A DNA stretch of 64,000 bases from Nodosilinea nodulosa PCC 7104 (GTDB taxonomy: Bacteria > Cyanobacteriota > Cyanobacteriia > Phormidesmidales > Phormidesmidaceae): the NCBI RefSeq assembly GCF_000309385.1, contig NZ_JH976538.1, forward strand, positions 481,849 to 545,848, written 5' to 3'. The notes beneath the pieces were generated by a model, which was given only the letters and a program-made list of their open reading frames with translations, did not search any database and had not been told where the DNA came from. Made by a program: the position numbers and the translations under genes. Within the stretch, counting starts at the first letter, position 1. Every line of letters starts with the position of its first letter. This document shows positions 1 to 9,300 of this stretch, piece after piece.

Positions 1-386
1 GTCTCGGATTTGCACCTGTTGAACCGCAGAGAGGTCCGAATCGGGCTCTAGGCCCCCTTTTTGCCCCAGCGGCATGCTGGTGGGCACGGATGACACTGCC
101 ATCGACAAAATGAATATCCCAATTGAGCTTGCCCTCGGCATCGGCCTTCGCTTGGAGGCCTGTGAGCACCTGTTGCCATAGGCCAATCTTGCGCCAGTGA
201 TAAAACCGCCCGGCAACGGTTGACCAAGCCCCATAGCACTCCGGCAAGTCTCGCCATGGCGCACCCGTGCGCAAAAATCCACAGGATGCCATTGATGATC
301 AGGCGATGGTCTTTGGCTGGGCAGCCCGTGGGAGGTTTTTGCGGTGGCAGCAGGGGTTCAATCTGGTTCCATTGGTTTTCGCTCAT
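1..386 (-). pseudogene. IS5-type transposase relic, cut by the window edge
   Basis: The minus strand reads like the N-terminal half of a cyanobacterial IS5-family transposase: MSENQWNQIEPLLPPQKP, then PAKDHRLIINGILWI. After that the frame is lost at a T5 run. The expected continuation (RTGAPWRDLPE, then HFVDGSVIRAHQHAAGAK) is found in another frame, and a second shift follows near position 55. IS5 elements of the IS427 type can use one programmed shift, but two breaks suggest decay. The upstream terminus probably lies near 465-490, where the sequence gives way to a membrane-protein gene. The other end of the element is outside the window. Confidence 0.75.
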
Positions 387-493
387 TTCACCCCGACGAG
401 GGGCGGGTTGAGGTGGAAGAATCATCGCAGTTCAAGAGTTTATTCGTACTACTTCCATTCTGCCAAAGAGTTTTAAAACACGCCCTAGTGGTA

Positions 494-1708
494 TTTTCTG
501 GGGTAGGCGAAAACCCCGAAGCACCTCGGTTAGAAAAGGGAGTCCATTACCTCTACGACCACCTGAATCAGGTCTACAACGTGCAGGGTCTGCGGGCCTA
601 CAAGGATAAGTTTCACCCCCGTTGGGAACCGCGCTACTTGGTCTATTCACGCCTAGCGGATTTGCCGGATGTGGTGGTGGCTCTGGTGCGGGCCGATTCG
701 GGCGATCGCCTGCAAGACTACTTTGGCGCTCAGTTTCTCAGCACGGCGCTGACAGGTGCCCTTAAACGCCTTTCCCAGGTCGTGCCGATTCTATTGAGCA
801 TCGGCTTGTTTGCCATCTCCATCTGGGCGATTACCAGCGAAATTCGCAAGTATCCACCCCAAAGCATTCTCAACAGCATTGTGGCCATTCCCCCTTGGGC
901 CTTGGTGCTATCGATCATCCTGATGATGATCAATTACGGCTTTCTGACTGGCTACGAGGCTCTGGCGGCAAGGTTTATCCGCCATCCCCTGCCTTACAAC
1001 AAGACTGCCTTGGTAGCGGTGATTAGCTATGCCATTAGCAACAGCGTCGGGTTTGCCCTGCTTAGCGGCAGCGCCATCCGTTATCGCTTCTATGCTGTCT
1101 GGGGAGTCACCCCCGGTAAAATTGCCCAAATCATCGCTTTTTGCAATCTCAGTTTTTGGATTGGCCTATTTGCTGTTGGGGGGCTGGTGTTTACGGTAGA
1201 ACCTCTGGCGGTGCCACGCATCCTTCGCTTACCCTTTCACACGATGCATCCCCTAGGCCTGCTGTTTCTAGCACTCATTGCAGCCTATCTTTTTCTCAGC
1301 AGCATCAGTCGGCGATCGCTCAAAATCAGAGGCTGGGCACTGCCCCACATGCAGCTCAAGCTTTCCCTGGCACAGATTTTTGTCACCTCCTGCGATTGGG
1401 CATTGGCGGCAGCAGTGCTCTATGTCTTGCTGCCCGCGCACCCCGAATTAACCTTTTTCATCTTCTTTGGCAGTTACCTGCTGGCCCAAATTGCAGGCAT
1501 TCTCAGCAACGTTCCTGGAGGCTTGGGCGTGTTTGAAACGGTTCTGATTTTGCTGATTTCACCACCCATTGCCTCTGATCGGCTATTGGGGGCTTTGCTG
1601 ATTTATCGAGTGGTCTATTATTTTTTGCCACTGCTGGTGGGGGTGGGACTACTGGCGCTCTATGAACTGAAACAACGCCGTCACAAGGCCGTGCAAGTTG
1701 ATGCCTAG
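494..1708 (+). pseudogene. MprF-related protein: DUF2156 C-terminus fused to flippase-like membrane domain, 5'-truncated
   Basis: The open frame runs from 344, but its first ~50 codons are insertion-sequence DNA. Recognisable protein begins near 494 (SGVGENPEAPRLEKG). About 70 residues resemble the end of the DUF2156 aminoacyl-phosphatidylglycerol transferase domain (GLRAYKDKFHPRWEPRYLVY). The rest is the hydrophobic UPF0104 / LPG-synthase membrane domain, with several TM segments and the motif NVPGGLGVFE. In MprF the membrane domain comes first and the catalytic domain last; here the order is reversed. The IS5-type relic removed the start, so the product is probably not made. Downstream convergent genes on the minus strand begin 44 bp away. 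Confidence 0.7.
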
Positions 1709-1751
1709 CCGTGCTGTATTCTAAAAATATTTTGCTAATAAGAGCGTTTGG

Positions 1752-2027
1752 TTAAAACAGCTCTAGCTGTGGAGTTTTGGCAACTTGCTTAGGCAAGTTT
1801 TGGATAAACCCTCCAAAGCGATTGAAATCTATTTGGCTTAGCTGACAAGACTGGATACTGCCTTCTTCCAGTGTAAGAATTAGCCCTCGCCGATGCGCAG
1901 AAACTTGTAAGTTTTCTTCAAAGTCTTGTTCAATTCGGTAGGTTTGTCCGGAAAAGGCTACTCCAGTTGCATTTTTCTGGCCAAGCTCCTTCAGGATTCG
2001 TCCAGCCTGTTGAATCACGGTATCCAC
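1752..2027 (-). CDS. Detached C-terminal tail module of the prim-pol protein
   Basis: This 91-residue frame starts with GTG directly after the TAG stop of the prim-pol gene and in the same frame, so one amber codon separates them. It contains the motif FSGQTYRI followed by an RRGLILTLEEG segment. The same pattern ends the protein at 3455-4564 (FSGKTYQI, GRGDLLNLEQG) and the one at 20782-21798 (FEGQHYRL, GRGEVLAVDG). It is most likely the last part of the prim-pol protein rather than an independent gene. No ribosome-binding site of its own is evident; translation would need coupling or readthrough. Function unknown. Confidence 0.6.
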   Translation of the reverse strand: MDTVIQQAGRILKELGQKNATGVAFSGQTYRIEQDFEENLQVSAHRRGLILTLEEGSIQSCQLSQIDFNRFGGFIQNLPKQVAKTPQLELF

Positions 2028-3437
2028 CTACTGCCAGTAGCGTTGAACCTGCTGCTGCATTAACTCTTGGTGCTTGCGAAGCATCGGTTTGCCCTCAGCC
2101 ACTCGCTGGCCAATGGTCTTGATCGCCTCCAAGGTGCTCTCAGGGGCCTCCATGGCTCTGGCAATTCGGTACCAGTCCCGGAGGTGGATGAGCGTCGGAT
2201 TCTGCGAGTCGGAAGGATTTGAACTTGGGGCGGACAATTGCCGATAAGCCTCGATCTGTTTGGCAATCTCTGCCTGAGTGCTCATTGGGCAACGAGCCTC
2301 AAAAATGCCCCGATCTAACCGTCGTACCCGCTTCCACAGAGCGGTATCATCGCCACGATAGACGCTAGCGGGCTGACAGGTTTCAGGATTAACCAACGCC
2401 AGGCAGCGGCGGAGCTTTTCGTCGTCATAGCCAAAGGCATCACCGACGCGGTGAATTAACGCTTCAGCGCGTTGGTCGGAGACCGGCCCGGTAGGGCCAT
2501 CGCCCCTCAACGGAACTCTGTTGGCAAAAGCCCAGTTCTCGCTGCCGTAAAGTTCTCGGGCCGCGACCACCAGCGACATCGACTCATCTTGGTACAGGTC
2601 TTGCCCATTCAGGATGTCGCGAACCCTGGAGGTTACCAGGTCAACAAGATGAATGGCTCCCTGCCCGGAAGTGGTCTGCAGAGGTGGCAGGGTAGGCTTA
2701 GGTTGGTAGCCGGTGGGTCGCTGTTCTGCCTGACGAGAGGACGAACTGAAGAGACCGATTTCAGACAGATTCCCAATTTCGACTGGCTCAACTCGCTGAA
2801 CGGATAGGTAAGGATTCCCGCCGGGGCCAACCGTGGGAGCCAGAACGGTGAAACGACCAGCTCCCAGCACCTCGCCAACGTGTTCTCCGCCCGGTGTTAA
2901 CGCAAAATTGGTAAAGCCTGGCGAGGTTTGCAGCTTGACGGCAAATCGCCAGCCGCCGCTGTGGGTGCGCTCGGTAAAGGTGTCTTTGAGGCGAGGATGC
3001 TGATTTAGCCACTGGGCGATCGCCTGATCACACGATTCGGGTGACTCAAAACCCTTGGTATCGAAATCAATCCAGGCCAGACCCTGGTGTCCTCCCAGAG
3101 AACCCACCCCGGTTTGAGGATGGGCAAACCACTGATGCAGTTCCTGCTGGGTCGGCAGCCGGTTCTGGTAGCGGTGGTGGTAAACCAGATGAGGAATGCC
3201 ATGCCCATCCAGGTAGGACGGGTTTTTGCCCGTGAACAGAGGTTTGGGTCGAAGCTGCCCGTCCTGCCAGTAGCACTCAACATGATCGTAGATACCCCGC
3301 TGCGGTTTTGCCGCCACGATGCGGGGATAGCGATAGGGGTCTTGAACTGGGGCAACAGGCAGTGCGGGGAGTTTTCGCGCCGCTAACCACTGCACCGTCG
3401 CCCAGACGTCCGCATTTTGGGGAAGGGCCATGGCCAT
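2028..3437 (-). CDS. Bifunctional DNA primase/polymerase (prim-pol)
   Basis: About 469 residues. The N-terminal half matches the Prim-Pol family seen in plasmid and phage replication: an acidic catalytic motif (WIDFDTKG, DFD at residues 124-126), then HSGGWRFAVK and GEVLGAGRFTVLAPT. The middle (SMSLVVAARELYG, then GDAFGYDDEKL) resembles helical regions downstream of such domains. The last ~60 residues (LRDWYRIARAMEAPESTLEAI) resemble a segment of the neighbouring protein at 3455-4564. I chose ATG at 3437 (a second ATG is at 3431) because the open frame further upstream overlaps the preceding gene in another frame and looks non-coding. The stop is a TAG after YWQ, and the frame continues as the tail at 1752-2027. 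It would synthesise primers for the element. Confidence 0.8.
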   Translation of the reverse strand: MAMALPQNADVWATVQWLAARKLPALPVAPVQDPYRYPRIVAAKPQRGIYDHVECYWQDGQLRPKPLFTGKNPSYLDGHGIPHLVYHHRYQNRLPTQQELHQWFAHPQTGVGSLGGHQGLAWIDFDTKGFESPESCDQAIAQWLNQHPRLKDTFTERTHSGGWRFAVKLQTSPGFTNFALTPGGEHVGEVLGAGRFTVLAPTVGPGGNPYLSVQRVEPVEIGNLSEIGLFSSSSRQAEQRPTGYQPKPTLPPLQTTSGQGAIHLVDLVTSRVRDILNGQDLYQDESMSLVVAARELYGSENWAFANRVPLRGDGPTGPVSDQRAEALIHRVGDAFGYDDEKLRRCLALVNPETCQPASVYRGDDTALWKRVRRLDRGIFEARCPMSTQAEIAKQIEAYRQLSAPSSNPSDSQNPTLIHLRDWYRIARAMEAPESTLEAIKTIGQRVAEGKPMLRKHQELMQQQVQRYWQ

Positions 3438-3454
3438 CACCGGATAGGGAAAGG

Positions 3455-4564
3455 TTAGGGTTCTAAACCAGCGGGTTGCCGTTGAGCGGTTTGAACAATC
3501 AACGCACGGCTTTGAATCAGTTCGGCAAAGGTCTGAAACCTTTGGGCATCGGCGTGGGTTATTTTGGCGAGGGTGATTTGTCCCTGCTCTAGGTTCAGAA
3601 GATCCCCTCGACCGGCAGCCGCGATGCTGAGGTGGTGGTCGCTGCCGTGGATCTGGTACGTTTTGCCGCTGAAGTGTTGGCCTTCGCTGTCCTGTGTACC
3701 GACGAGATTGAGAATGGAGCGGGCCTGCTCCGTGACGGTGGTGATCTGAGTCTGCCAGGCAGCTTGATCGTGGGTCATGGCCTGGAGGTCGCGATCGCCC
3801 AGCGCCTGTCCTGCCATTGCGCCCCGGCTGATTACCTCGATTTGCTTCAGATGCTTCTCCGACCGGCCAACATCGCGAGCATGGCGATACCACTGCCGCA
3901 GGTCGTCGATGGTGGGCTGGGCCGTGGTTGGTGGGGGTGATCGGGTTTCCTCGACGACTAAAGAAGGAGCCTCAACCGGCTTTTCGGTGGAGGGTAGAGG
4001 CTCGGCAGTCTGGTTCCAGGCCGGATCGCCCTGAACGAGATGGGTTGGAGGTTGGGCTGTCCCTTCAAAGGTTTCCAGAAAAAACAGACTCGGCTGTTCT
4101 TCTGCGGTCAGTGGTATTTCAGGGGCCAGGGCGAACGCTGGACTGATTGACTCGTCAGGAAACGCGGGTGCTTCACGGGCCTGACTAACCGGACCCGCCA
4201 CTGGATTCTCTGGATGTTCGCTCTGAGGATGCACCTCAATGGCCTCTGAGCCATCGACCATCACCACCGAGATGCTCTGCCGCAGCCATGCGAGATAGCG
4301 GTCTTTGGCATGAACCGGAAAGCCCGTCACAGGAACCCGGCCCAACTCCGGGCTGCCGGAATCCGTGCTGGTGAGAATGACCTCCGTTTTCTCCGCCAGT
4401 ACTCTGGCATCGGCCATAAACGCTTCGTAAAACCGGCCATCGGCGGTTCTAGTTAGAAGCAAACCCTCTGGATACTGCGCTTTCAGATCGAGGTAGGCTT
4501 TGATCTCTGGCTTCAGGGAGCTAGGCTCACTGGCAGCAGGTGCGGGTTGAACCGTAGAAGTCAC
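3455..4564 (-). CDS. MutS-I-like domain plus tail module; severed C-terminal part of the helicase gene
   Basis: 369 residues from a GTG. Residues ~22-118 resemble the mismatch-recognition domain I of MutS: YLDLKAQYPEGLLLTR, GRFYEAFMADARVLAE, VILTSTDSG, then FPVHAKDRYLAWL. An acidic proline-rich linker follows, then LRQWYRHARDV (shared with prim-pol) and a C-terminal FSGKTYQI module. An IS1634-type element sits 9 bp upstream. Removing it together with one copy of its TTCCTG target repeat joins this frame exactly to the helicase frame at 6367 (codons CAG-GAA then GAT-GTG-ACT). The present GTG was therefore an internal codon. AGGA upstream may by chance allow some translation. There is no MutS ATPase domain. 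Confidence 0.75.
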   Translation of the reverse strand: MTSTVQPAPAASEPSSLKPEIKAYLDLKAQYPEGLLLTRTADGRFYEAFMADARVLAEKTEVILTSTDSGSPELGRVPVTGFPVHAKDRYLAWLRQSISVVMVDGSEAIEVHPQSEHPENPVAGPVSQAREAPAFPDESISPAFALAPEIPLTAEEQPSLFFLETFEGTAQPPTHLVQGDPAWNQTAEPLPSTEKPVEAPSLVVEETRSPPPTTAQPTIDDLRQWYRHARDVGRSEKHLKQIEVISRGAMAGQALGDRDLQAMTHDQAAWQTQITTVTEQARSILNLVGTQDSEGQHFSGKTYQIHGSDHHLSIAAAGRGDLLNLEQGQITLAKITHADAQRFQTFAELIQSRALIVQTAQRQPAGLEP

Positions 4565-4627
4565 ATCTTCCTGCTCACGGTTCGCTCATTTTTAAATGAG
4601 GTCAGCCAATTGGGTTAGGTTTGGGCT

Positions 4628-5617
4628 ATGGATACCTCCCTAACCGTTATCACCGAACGGGTTGACGATATTCCCCTGTTGCTGGCCCAACTGCAGCGGA
4701 TGGACGTGCAACCCCTGCTCGACGACTACTTTCCGACCCATGGGAACTGGCAGGGGCTCAGCTTAGGCCATGTGGTGATAGTTTGGCTGAGCCACATTTT
4801 GTCCCAAGCGGATCACCGGTTAAACCCCGTGCAGGCCTGGGTAGAGCGACATCAGGAAACCTTGCAACAGGGCTTGCAGCAACCGGTTCGCGCCCTTGAC
4901 CTGAGTGACGACCGCCTAGAAAGCGTGTTGCGATATCTCAGTGATGATGCCCAATGGGCGTTGTTTGAACCGGCGTTGAATCAGCGTCAGATTCAGGTGT
5001 ATGACCTGCACCCCAAACGGCTGCGTCTGGATAGTACCAGCGTCAGCGGGGATTGGACGGTCAATGAGTCAGGGCTGTTCCAATATGGCCATAGCAAAGA
5101 CCATCGCCCCGACCTGCCCCAACTGAAGCTGATGCTGGCGACGCTAGATCCGCTGGGGCTACCGATAGCGACCGAGATTGTCTCCGGGCAGCGCGCCGAC
5201 GACCCGCTCTACATTCCGGCCATCGGGCAGGTGCGTCAGACCCTCAGTCAGTCTGGGTTGCTCTACGTGGGTGACAGCAAGATGGCCAGTCTAGCGACCC
5301 GTTGCTTTCTCCAGGCCACAGGCGATTACTATCTCTGTCCGCTCGGTGGGACTCAACTCAAGGCGGAGGCGATGCAGGCCTACCTAGACCCAGTGGAGCA
5401 AGGGGCCGTTGAGTTGCAGGAGATTCACTACGACTATGCCGACGGTCACACCGCGCTGATTGCCCGAGGCTATGAGCAGACCCAGACCCGCACAGGAGAA
5501 TGGGACGGACACACCTGGACGTGGTCAGAGCGGCAATTGGTCGTGTACTCCTTGGCTTATGCTCAATCCGCCCAGCAGGCCTTCCAAGCTCGACTTGAGC
5601 ACGCCCAGACGGCCTAG
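4628..5617 (+). CDS. IS1634-type transposase, N-terminal frame
   Basis: 329 residues starting MDTSLTVITERVDDIPLLL, as in cyanobacterial IS1634-family transposases. DDE-type segments are visible: LRLDSTSVSGDW, then LLYVGDSKMAS. It ends at TAG in the context ACG-GCC-TAG. In the -1 frame the protein goes on without a break as LAALNQSGRGQKAFPDE, so one base is missing relative to an intact gene, or a -1 shift is used. Copy 2 differs in the fourth residue (Pro for Ser) and carries the same break. Confidence 0.85.
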   Translation: MDTSLTVITERVDDIPLLLAQLQRMDVQPLLDDYFPTHGNWQGLSLGHVVIVWLSHILSQADHRLNPVQAWVERHQETLQQGLQQPVRALDLSDDRLESVLRYLSDDAQWALFEPALNQRQIQVYDLHPKRLRLDSTSVSGDWTVNESGLFQYGHSKDHRPDLPQLKLMLATLDPLGLPIATEIVSGQRADDPLYIPAIGQVRQTLSQSGLLYVGDSKMASLATRCFLQATGDYYLCPLGGTQLKAEAMQAYLDPVEQGAVELQEIHYDYADGHTALIARGYEQTQTRTGEWDGHTWTWSERQLVVYSLAYAQSAQQAFQARLEHAQTA

Positions 5618-5745
5618 CGGCGCTCAACCAATCGGGGCGCGGCCAGAAAGCCTTTCCCGATGAGGTCGCCTTAGCGCAAGCCGCCGAGGCGATTCTCACC
5701 CGCTACCGGGTCAAGGCCTACGTTCAACTCACCTACTCACAACAG

Positions 5746-6348
5746 GTGGAGCAACACGCTGTGCGTCGCTACCGGGACCGCCCGGCTCGGATGGTGGAGC
5801 ACCGTCGATTCCAGGTGAATGGCACCCTAGAAACTGAGGCCATCAACCAGCAGATGCAAACCTTGGGCTGGCGGGTCTATGTCACCAATCATCCCGCAGC
5901 GGCATTATCGTTGCCTCAAGCCGTGACGGTCTACCGCCAAGAATATCTGGTGGAGCACAGCTTTAGCCGACTCAAAGGGCATCCCCTCTCCCTCTCCCCG
6001 ATGTACTTACAGCGTGAAGACCATATCAAGGGATTAATTCGCTTACTCTCGATGGGGTTGCGGCTGTTAACGCTGGTGGAGTTTCAGATGCGTCAAGCCT
6101 TAGCTGGTCACCAAGAAACCCTCTCAGGGCTATATATCGGTAATCCCAAGCGGGCGACGGCACGTCCGACAGCCGAATTACTGTTGGCCAGTTTTCGCGA
6201 CATTACTCTAGTCATGGTGAATGCACGAGGGCAGACCTATGCCCATCTGACGGAGCTGACGCCTTTACAGCAGCAGATCTTAAAGGCTCTCAACTTCCCG
6301 GTAAGTATTTACACCCTGCTGGGGCCCGTATCTGACGAACCACCTTAG
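5746..6348 (+). CDS. IS1634-type transposase, C-terminal frame
   Basis: 200 residues from a GTG, but the open frame begins at about 5615 as the continuation of the first transposase frame. It holds the last acidic region of the DDE fold (VYRQEYLVEHSFSRLKGHPLSLSPMYL) and the helical C-terminus. On its own it lacks the first catalytic residues and would be inactive. It is identical in sequence to the copy at 50166-50768. Confidence 0.85.
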   Translation: MEQHAVRRYRDRPARMVEHRRFQVNGTLETEAINQQMQTLGWRVYVTNHPAAALSLPQAVTVYRQEYLVEHSFSRLKGHPLSLSPMYLQREDHIKGLIRLLSMGLRLLTLVEFQMRQALAGHQETLSGLYIGNPKRATARPTAELLLASFRDITLVMVNARGQTYAHLTELTPLQQQILKALNFPVSIYTLLGPVSDEPP

Positions 6349-9300
6349 AAATGAGCGAACCGGGAGTTCCTGAGATTGAACTAACTGAGCCTGAAGTTGC
6401 TGCTTTGCTGCCTCAGCAAAGCCCTGATGCTGGATATTGCGGGAGAAGGTTTGGGCAAAGAGCCGATCCGGGGCTCTCAGCTCTCCCCCTCGAATCGGGT
6501 CTTGGGTAGCGATTTCCTTGAACCGAAGTTGCCCGTTCCCTTGAATCTTAAACACCATTTCGGTGTCGATAAAAGTGTCGCCGTTTTGCTCCAGGTAGTG
6601 GGTCAGGTACAGCTCATCGAGCTGCCGCTCCACCACCAAAGGAATATAGGGCTCATTCTCGATTTTGAGGTGGTAGTCTTCGCCTACGGTGACCACTTCT
6701 CGAATCCCAGCTTTCTCCAGGAAGTTGGCGATCCGCTTTTCGATTTGGCCCTGCTGCTGTTTGGGTGGGAGAATTCCGCCAGCAGAAGGGGTGGGCTGGG
6801 TTGAGACTGGAGAAAGCGGCGGCAGCAGGGGCTGAGGTTCCCGAACAGGAGTAGGGGCAGGTGTCGCCGCGTCAATCACTTCCAGTTTGGGGAGCTGAAT
6901 GCCCAGATAATCACGGGCGATATCCTTGTGGTCGAAGGCGGCTAGGGTATACTGGCGCTGGTTCATCAGCACCGTGAGGGTTTGCTCCAGCCGTTCGGGA
7001 GGCACCACCACCTCCATGCGATCCGCCACGGAATGAAAATCGTTGCCCACCGAAGCAATTAGGGCTTCATCGAGGAAGTATTTCGCCCCCGATTCTTTGG
7101 CCTTGGGAGCCTGCAAGACAAAGCTGTCGCCATTGGCCTGGGCCTTGAGAATTAGCAGTTCGTCGAGGGTCTTCACTGCGCCCCGGCGACTGGTCAGATC
7201 GGTGAGAAACGCCTTGACCTGGTAGCCCTGCTTAAAGGCAACCGGCTCTTTATCCAGCTCCTCACGGATATCAAATTCTTTGGGCATCACCAGCCCCTGG
7301 CGCACCTGGCCCTGATGGTCGGTGAAGTTCACTAACTTGCCTTTGGGGTACTTCTCGAAGGCTTTGATAATGTTGCCGGTAAAAATCTGCCGCTCCACCC
7401 GACCGCTCTGCTGAAACTTATCGAAGAGGCTGTAAACGTCGTTGCCAAACCAGTCCTGGGCTTGAGGTGTGATATTCACCGCCCCTTCTCGCCAGCTATT
7501 GAGCTTTGAGAGGGGCACGGTGATCTGCCGGGCGGAGTCCGCGACCAGCAGGCGCATCTTCCAGTTGTTGGGCGCAGCAGGGCTGCCGGGGCGAACCTTC
7601 TGATCGATGTTGGACACTACGCCGTAGAAGACACTCTGGGTGGTGCCGGAAACAATGCGAACCGGGGTGCCACTGGGGAATTGCTCAAGGGTGGAGGAGA
7701 CCTGGTCAAATTGTTTGTCGAGGCGATCGCTGAACTTAGCCGCAGCCGACTCTTCCTTCTTGGTGGCCAGGACAGCCGTGCGATATTTTTCAGTGGCTTC
7801 GGTAAGGGTGGCGATCGCCTCATTGGCCCGCTGCTTTGACGGAGTCTCCAGCACTTCCGGGTCATGGTCATCCAATGATTTCACCGCCTCCAACCCCAGT
7901 CCCTCCCGCAGCACATTCACGGCCTGGAGCTGGGTCAGCGGTTTGCTGGCACTCTTGGCATCGACCATCTCCAGATATACTGGCCCGGTGAATTCCGTCT
8001 TCGCCGGGCTGTCGTCAGGAATCACCTCCATCCGCGCCGTGGTGCGGGCATCGAGGTCGAGTTGGTCTGCCTCCAGGATGCTCTCGCCCATGGCACGGGC
8101 CTGATCCACCAGTTCTTTGTACTCGGATTCAATCAGGTCATAGACCGCTTCCTGCTGCTCAATCGGTAGCAGTGGAATCGCTCCTGTCACCCGCTTAATC
8201 AGGGCGACTTCAGAGCCATCGTTTTGGGCTTTGAGGGTGGGGAAGTCCAGTTGAGCGTTGAGTTCCATGTCATCGCTCAGTAGCTCGCTCACCACCTGCT
8301 CCCCATAGGCATTCATGAAATCTACGACATTGCTGATGGAGATGTCGGTCTCTCTGGATGCGGTGGTGTTGGCATTGAGGCTGGCCATCTTGCGGCACAG
8401 AATGGCCCCCGGTCGTTTTTCGGCGGGCAAGTCACCCATCAGCAGGGTGTAGCTGGGCAGTTCCACCTGCCCGGTGCGGTGAATCCGGCCCAGCATCTGC
8501 ATGAAGACATTGATATCCCGCTCCGCCTGGGCGACAATCATGTGCCGGGGACGCTGGTCGGCAAACTTTTCGGAGGCGTGGAGGGAGATGCCGGTGGAGC
8601 CCGAGCAGTTCAGCAGAATGGCATCGGCATCGCCCGCGTTGAAGAGCGCGACCGCTTCAATTTTGGCTTTGGAGGAGGTTTCGGTCTCGGTGCGGACTTT
8701 GTAGGTGGTGGTGCCATCGGGGGCATAGTCCAGCCCTGCTTTGCGTCCGGTGACCTCGCTGATGCGGTAACCGGCCTGCTCCAGCCGCTGTTCGATATAG
8801 TCGATGGGGCTGATGGGAATGCGGCTGAAATCCCCTTCTCGGATACATTCCAGGGCATCTTCATAGGCGAAGAGTCCTTCATCGCCGAGTTCATTGTCGG
8901 TGAGGCGATGGCGATCGCTCTGGCCCTTGTAGTTCCGCAGCACCACATCTCGCGAGCGTTCCAGGTAGCGCTCTAGCAGGTTGGCGAAAGAAAGGTCGAG
9001 GCGATCGCCGTGCTTTAGATCATGGGCATCGGCGTAACCCTGAATGAAGCTGCCCATGGTGTTGGCGACGGCAATCACGGGCTTCTGACCGTTTTGCAGG
9101 GAATGAATCGCTTCCTGCACCGTGGCTTCAGACTTCTGCGCCAGCAGCCCTTGCTCGATACAGTTGTGCATCAAGGAGGTGAAATTGGTGCTCTTGGCTC
9201 CGACCTCACCGATGGCGTTGTCGTCTCCCAGGGCTTTGGCTTCTTTTTTGAGTTCCTTATCCAGCTCTTTGACAGCCTTCTGCTTGGCCCGGTCAAAGTC

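Larger units (their letters stand above)
4574..6366 (+). mobile_element. IS1634-type insertion sequence, copy 1 (1,793 bp)
   Basis: The ends are imperfect inverted repeats, CTCACGGTTCGCTCATTT on the left and CTCCCGGTTCGCTCATTT on the right (inward reading). A perfect 6-bp target duplication TTCCTG lies at 4568-4573 and 6367-6372. The element carries one transposase split into two frames. A copy of identical length lies inverted at 50148-51940. The insertion cut the methylase/helicase gene. Confidence 0.92.

Noticed and set aside
3438-3893. Upstream extension of the prim-pol frame
   Set aside because: Overlaps the MutS-I-like gene in another frame and is Arg/Pro-rich filler; a normal ATG at 3437 starts the recognisable domain.
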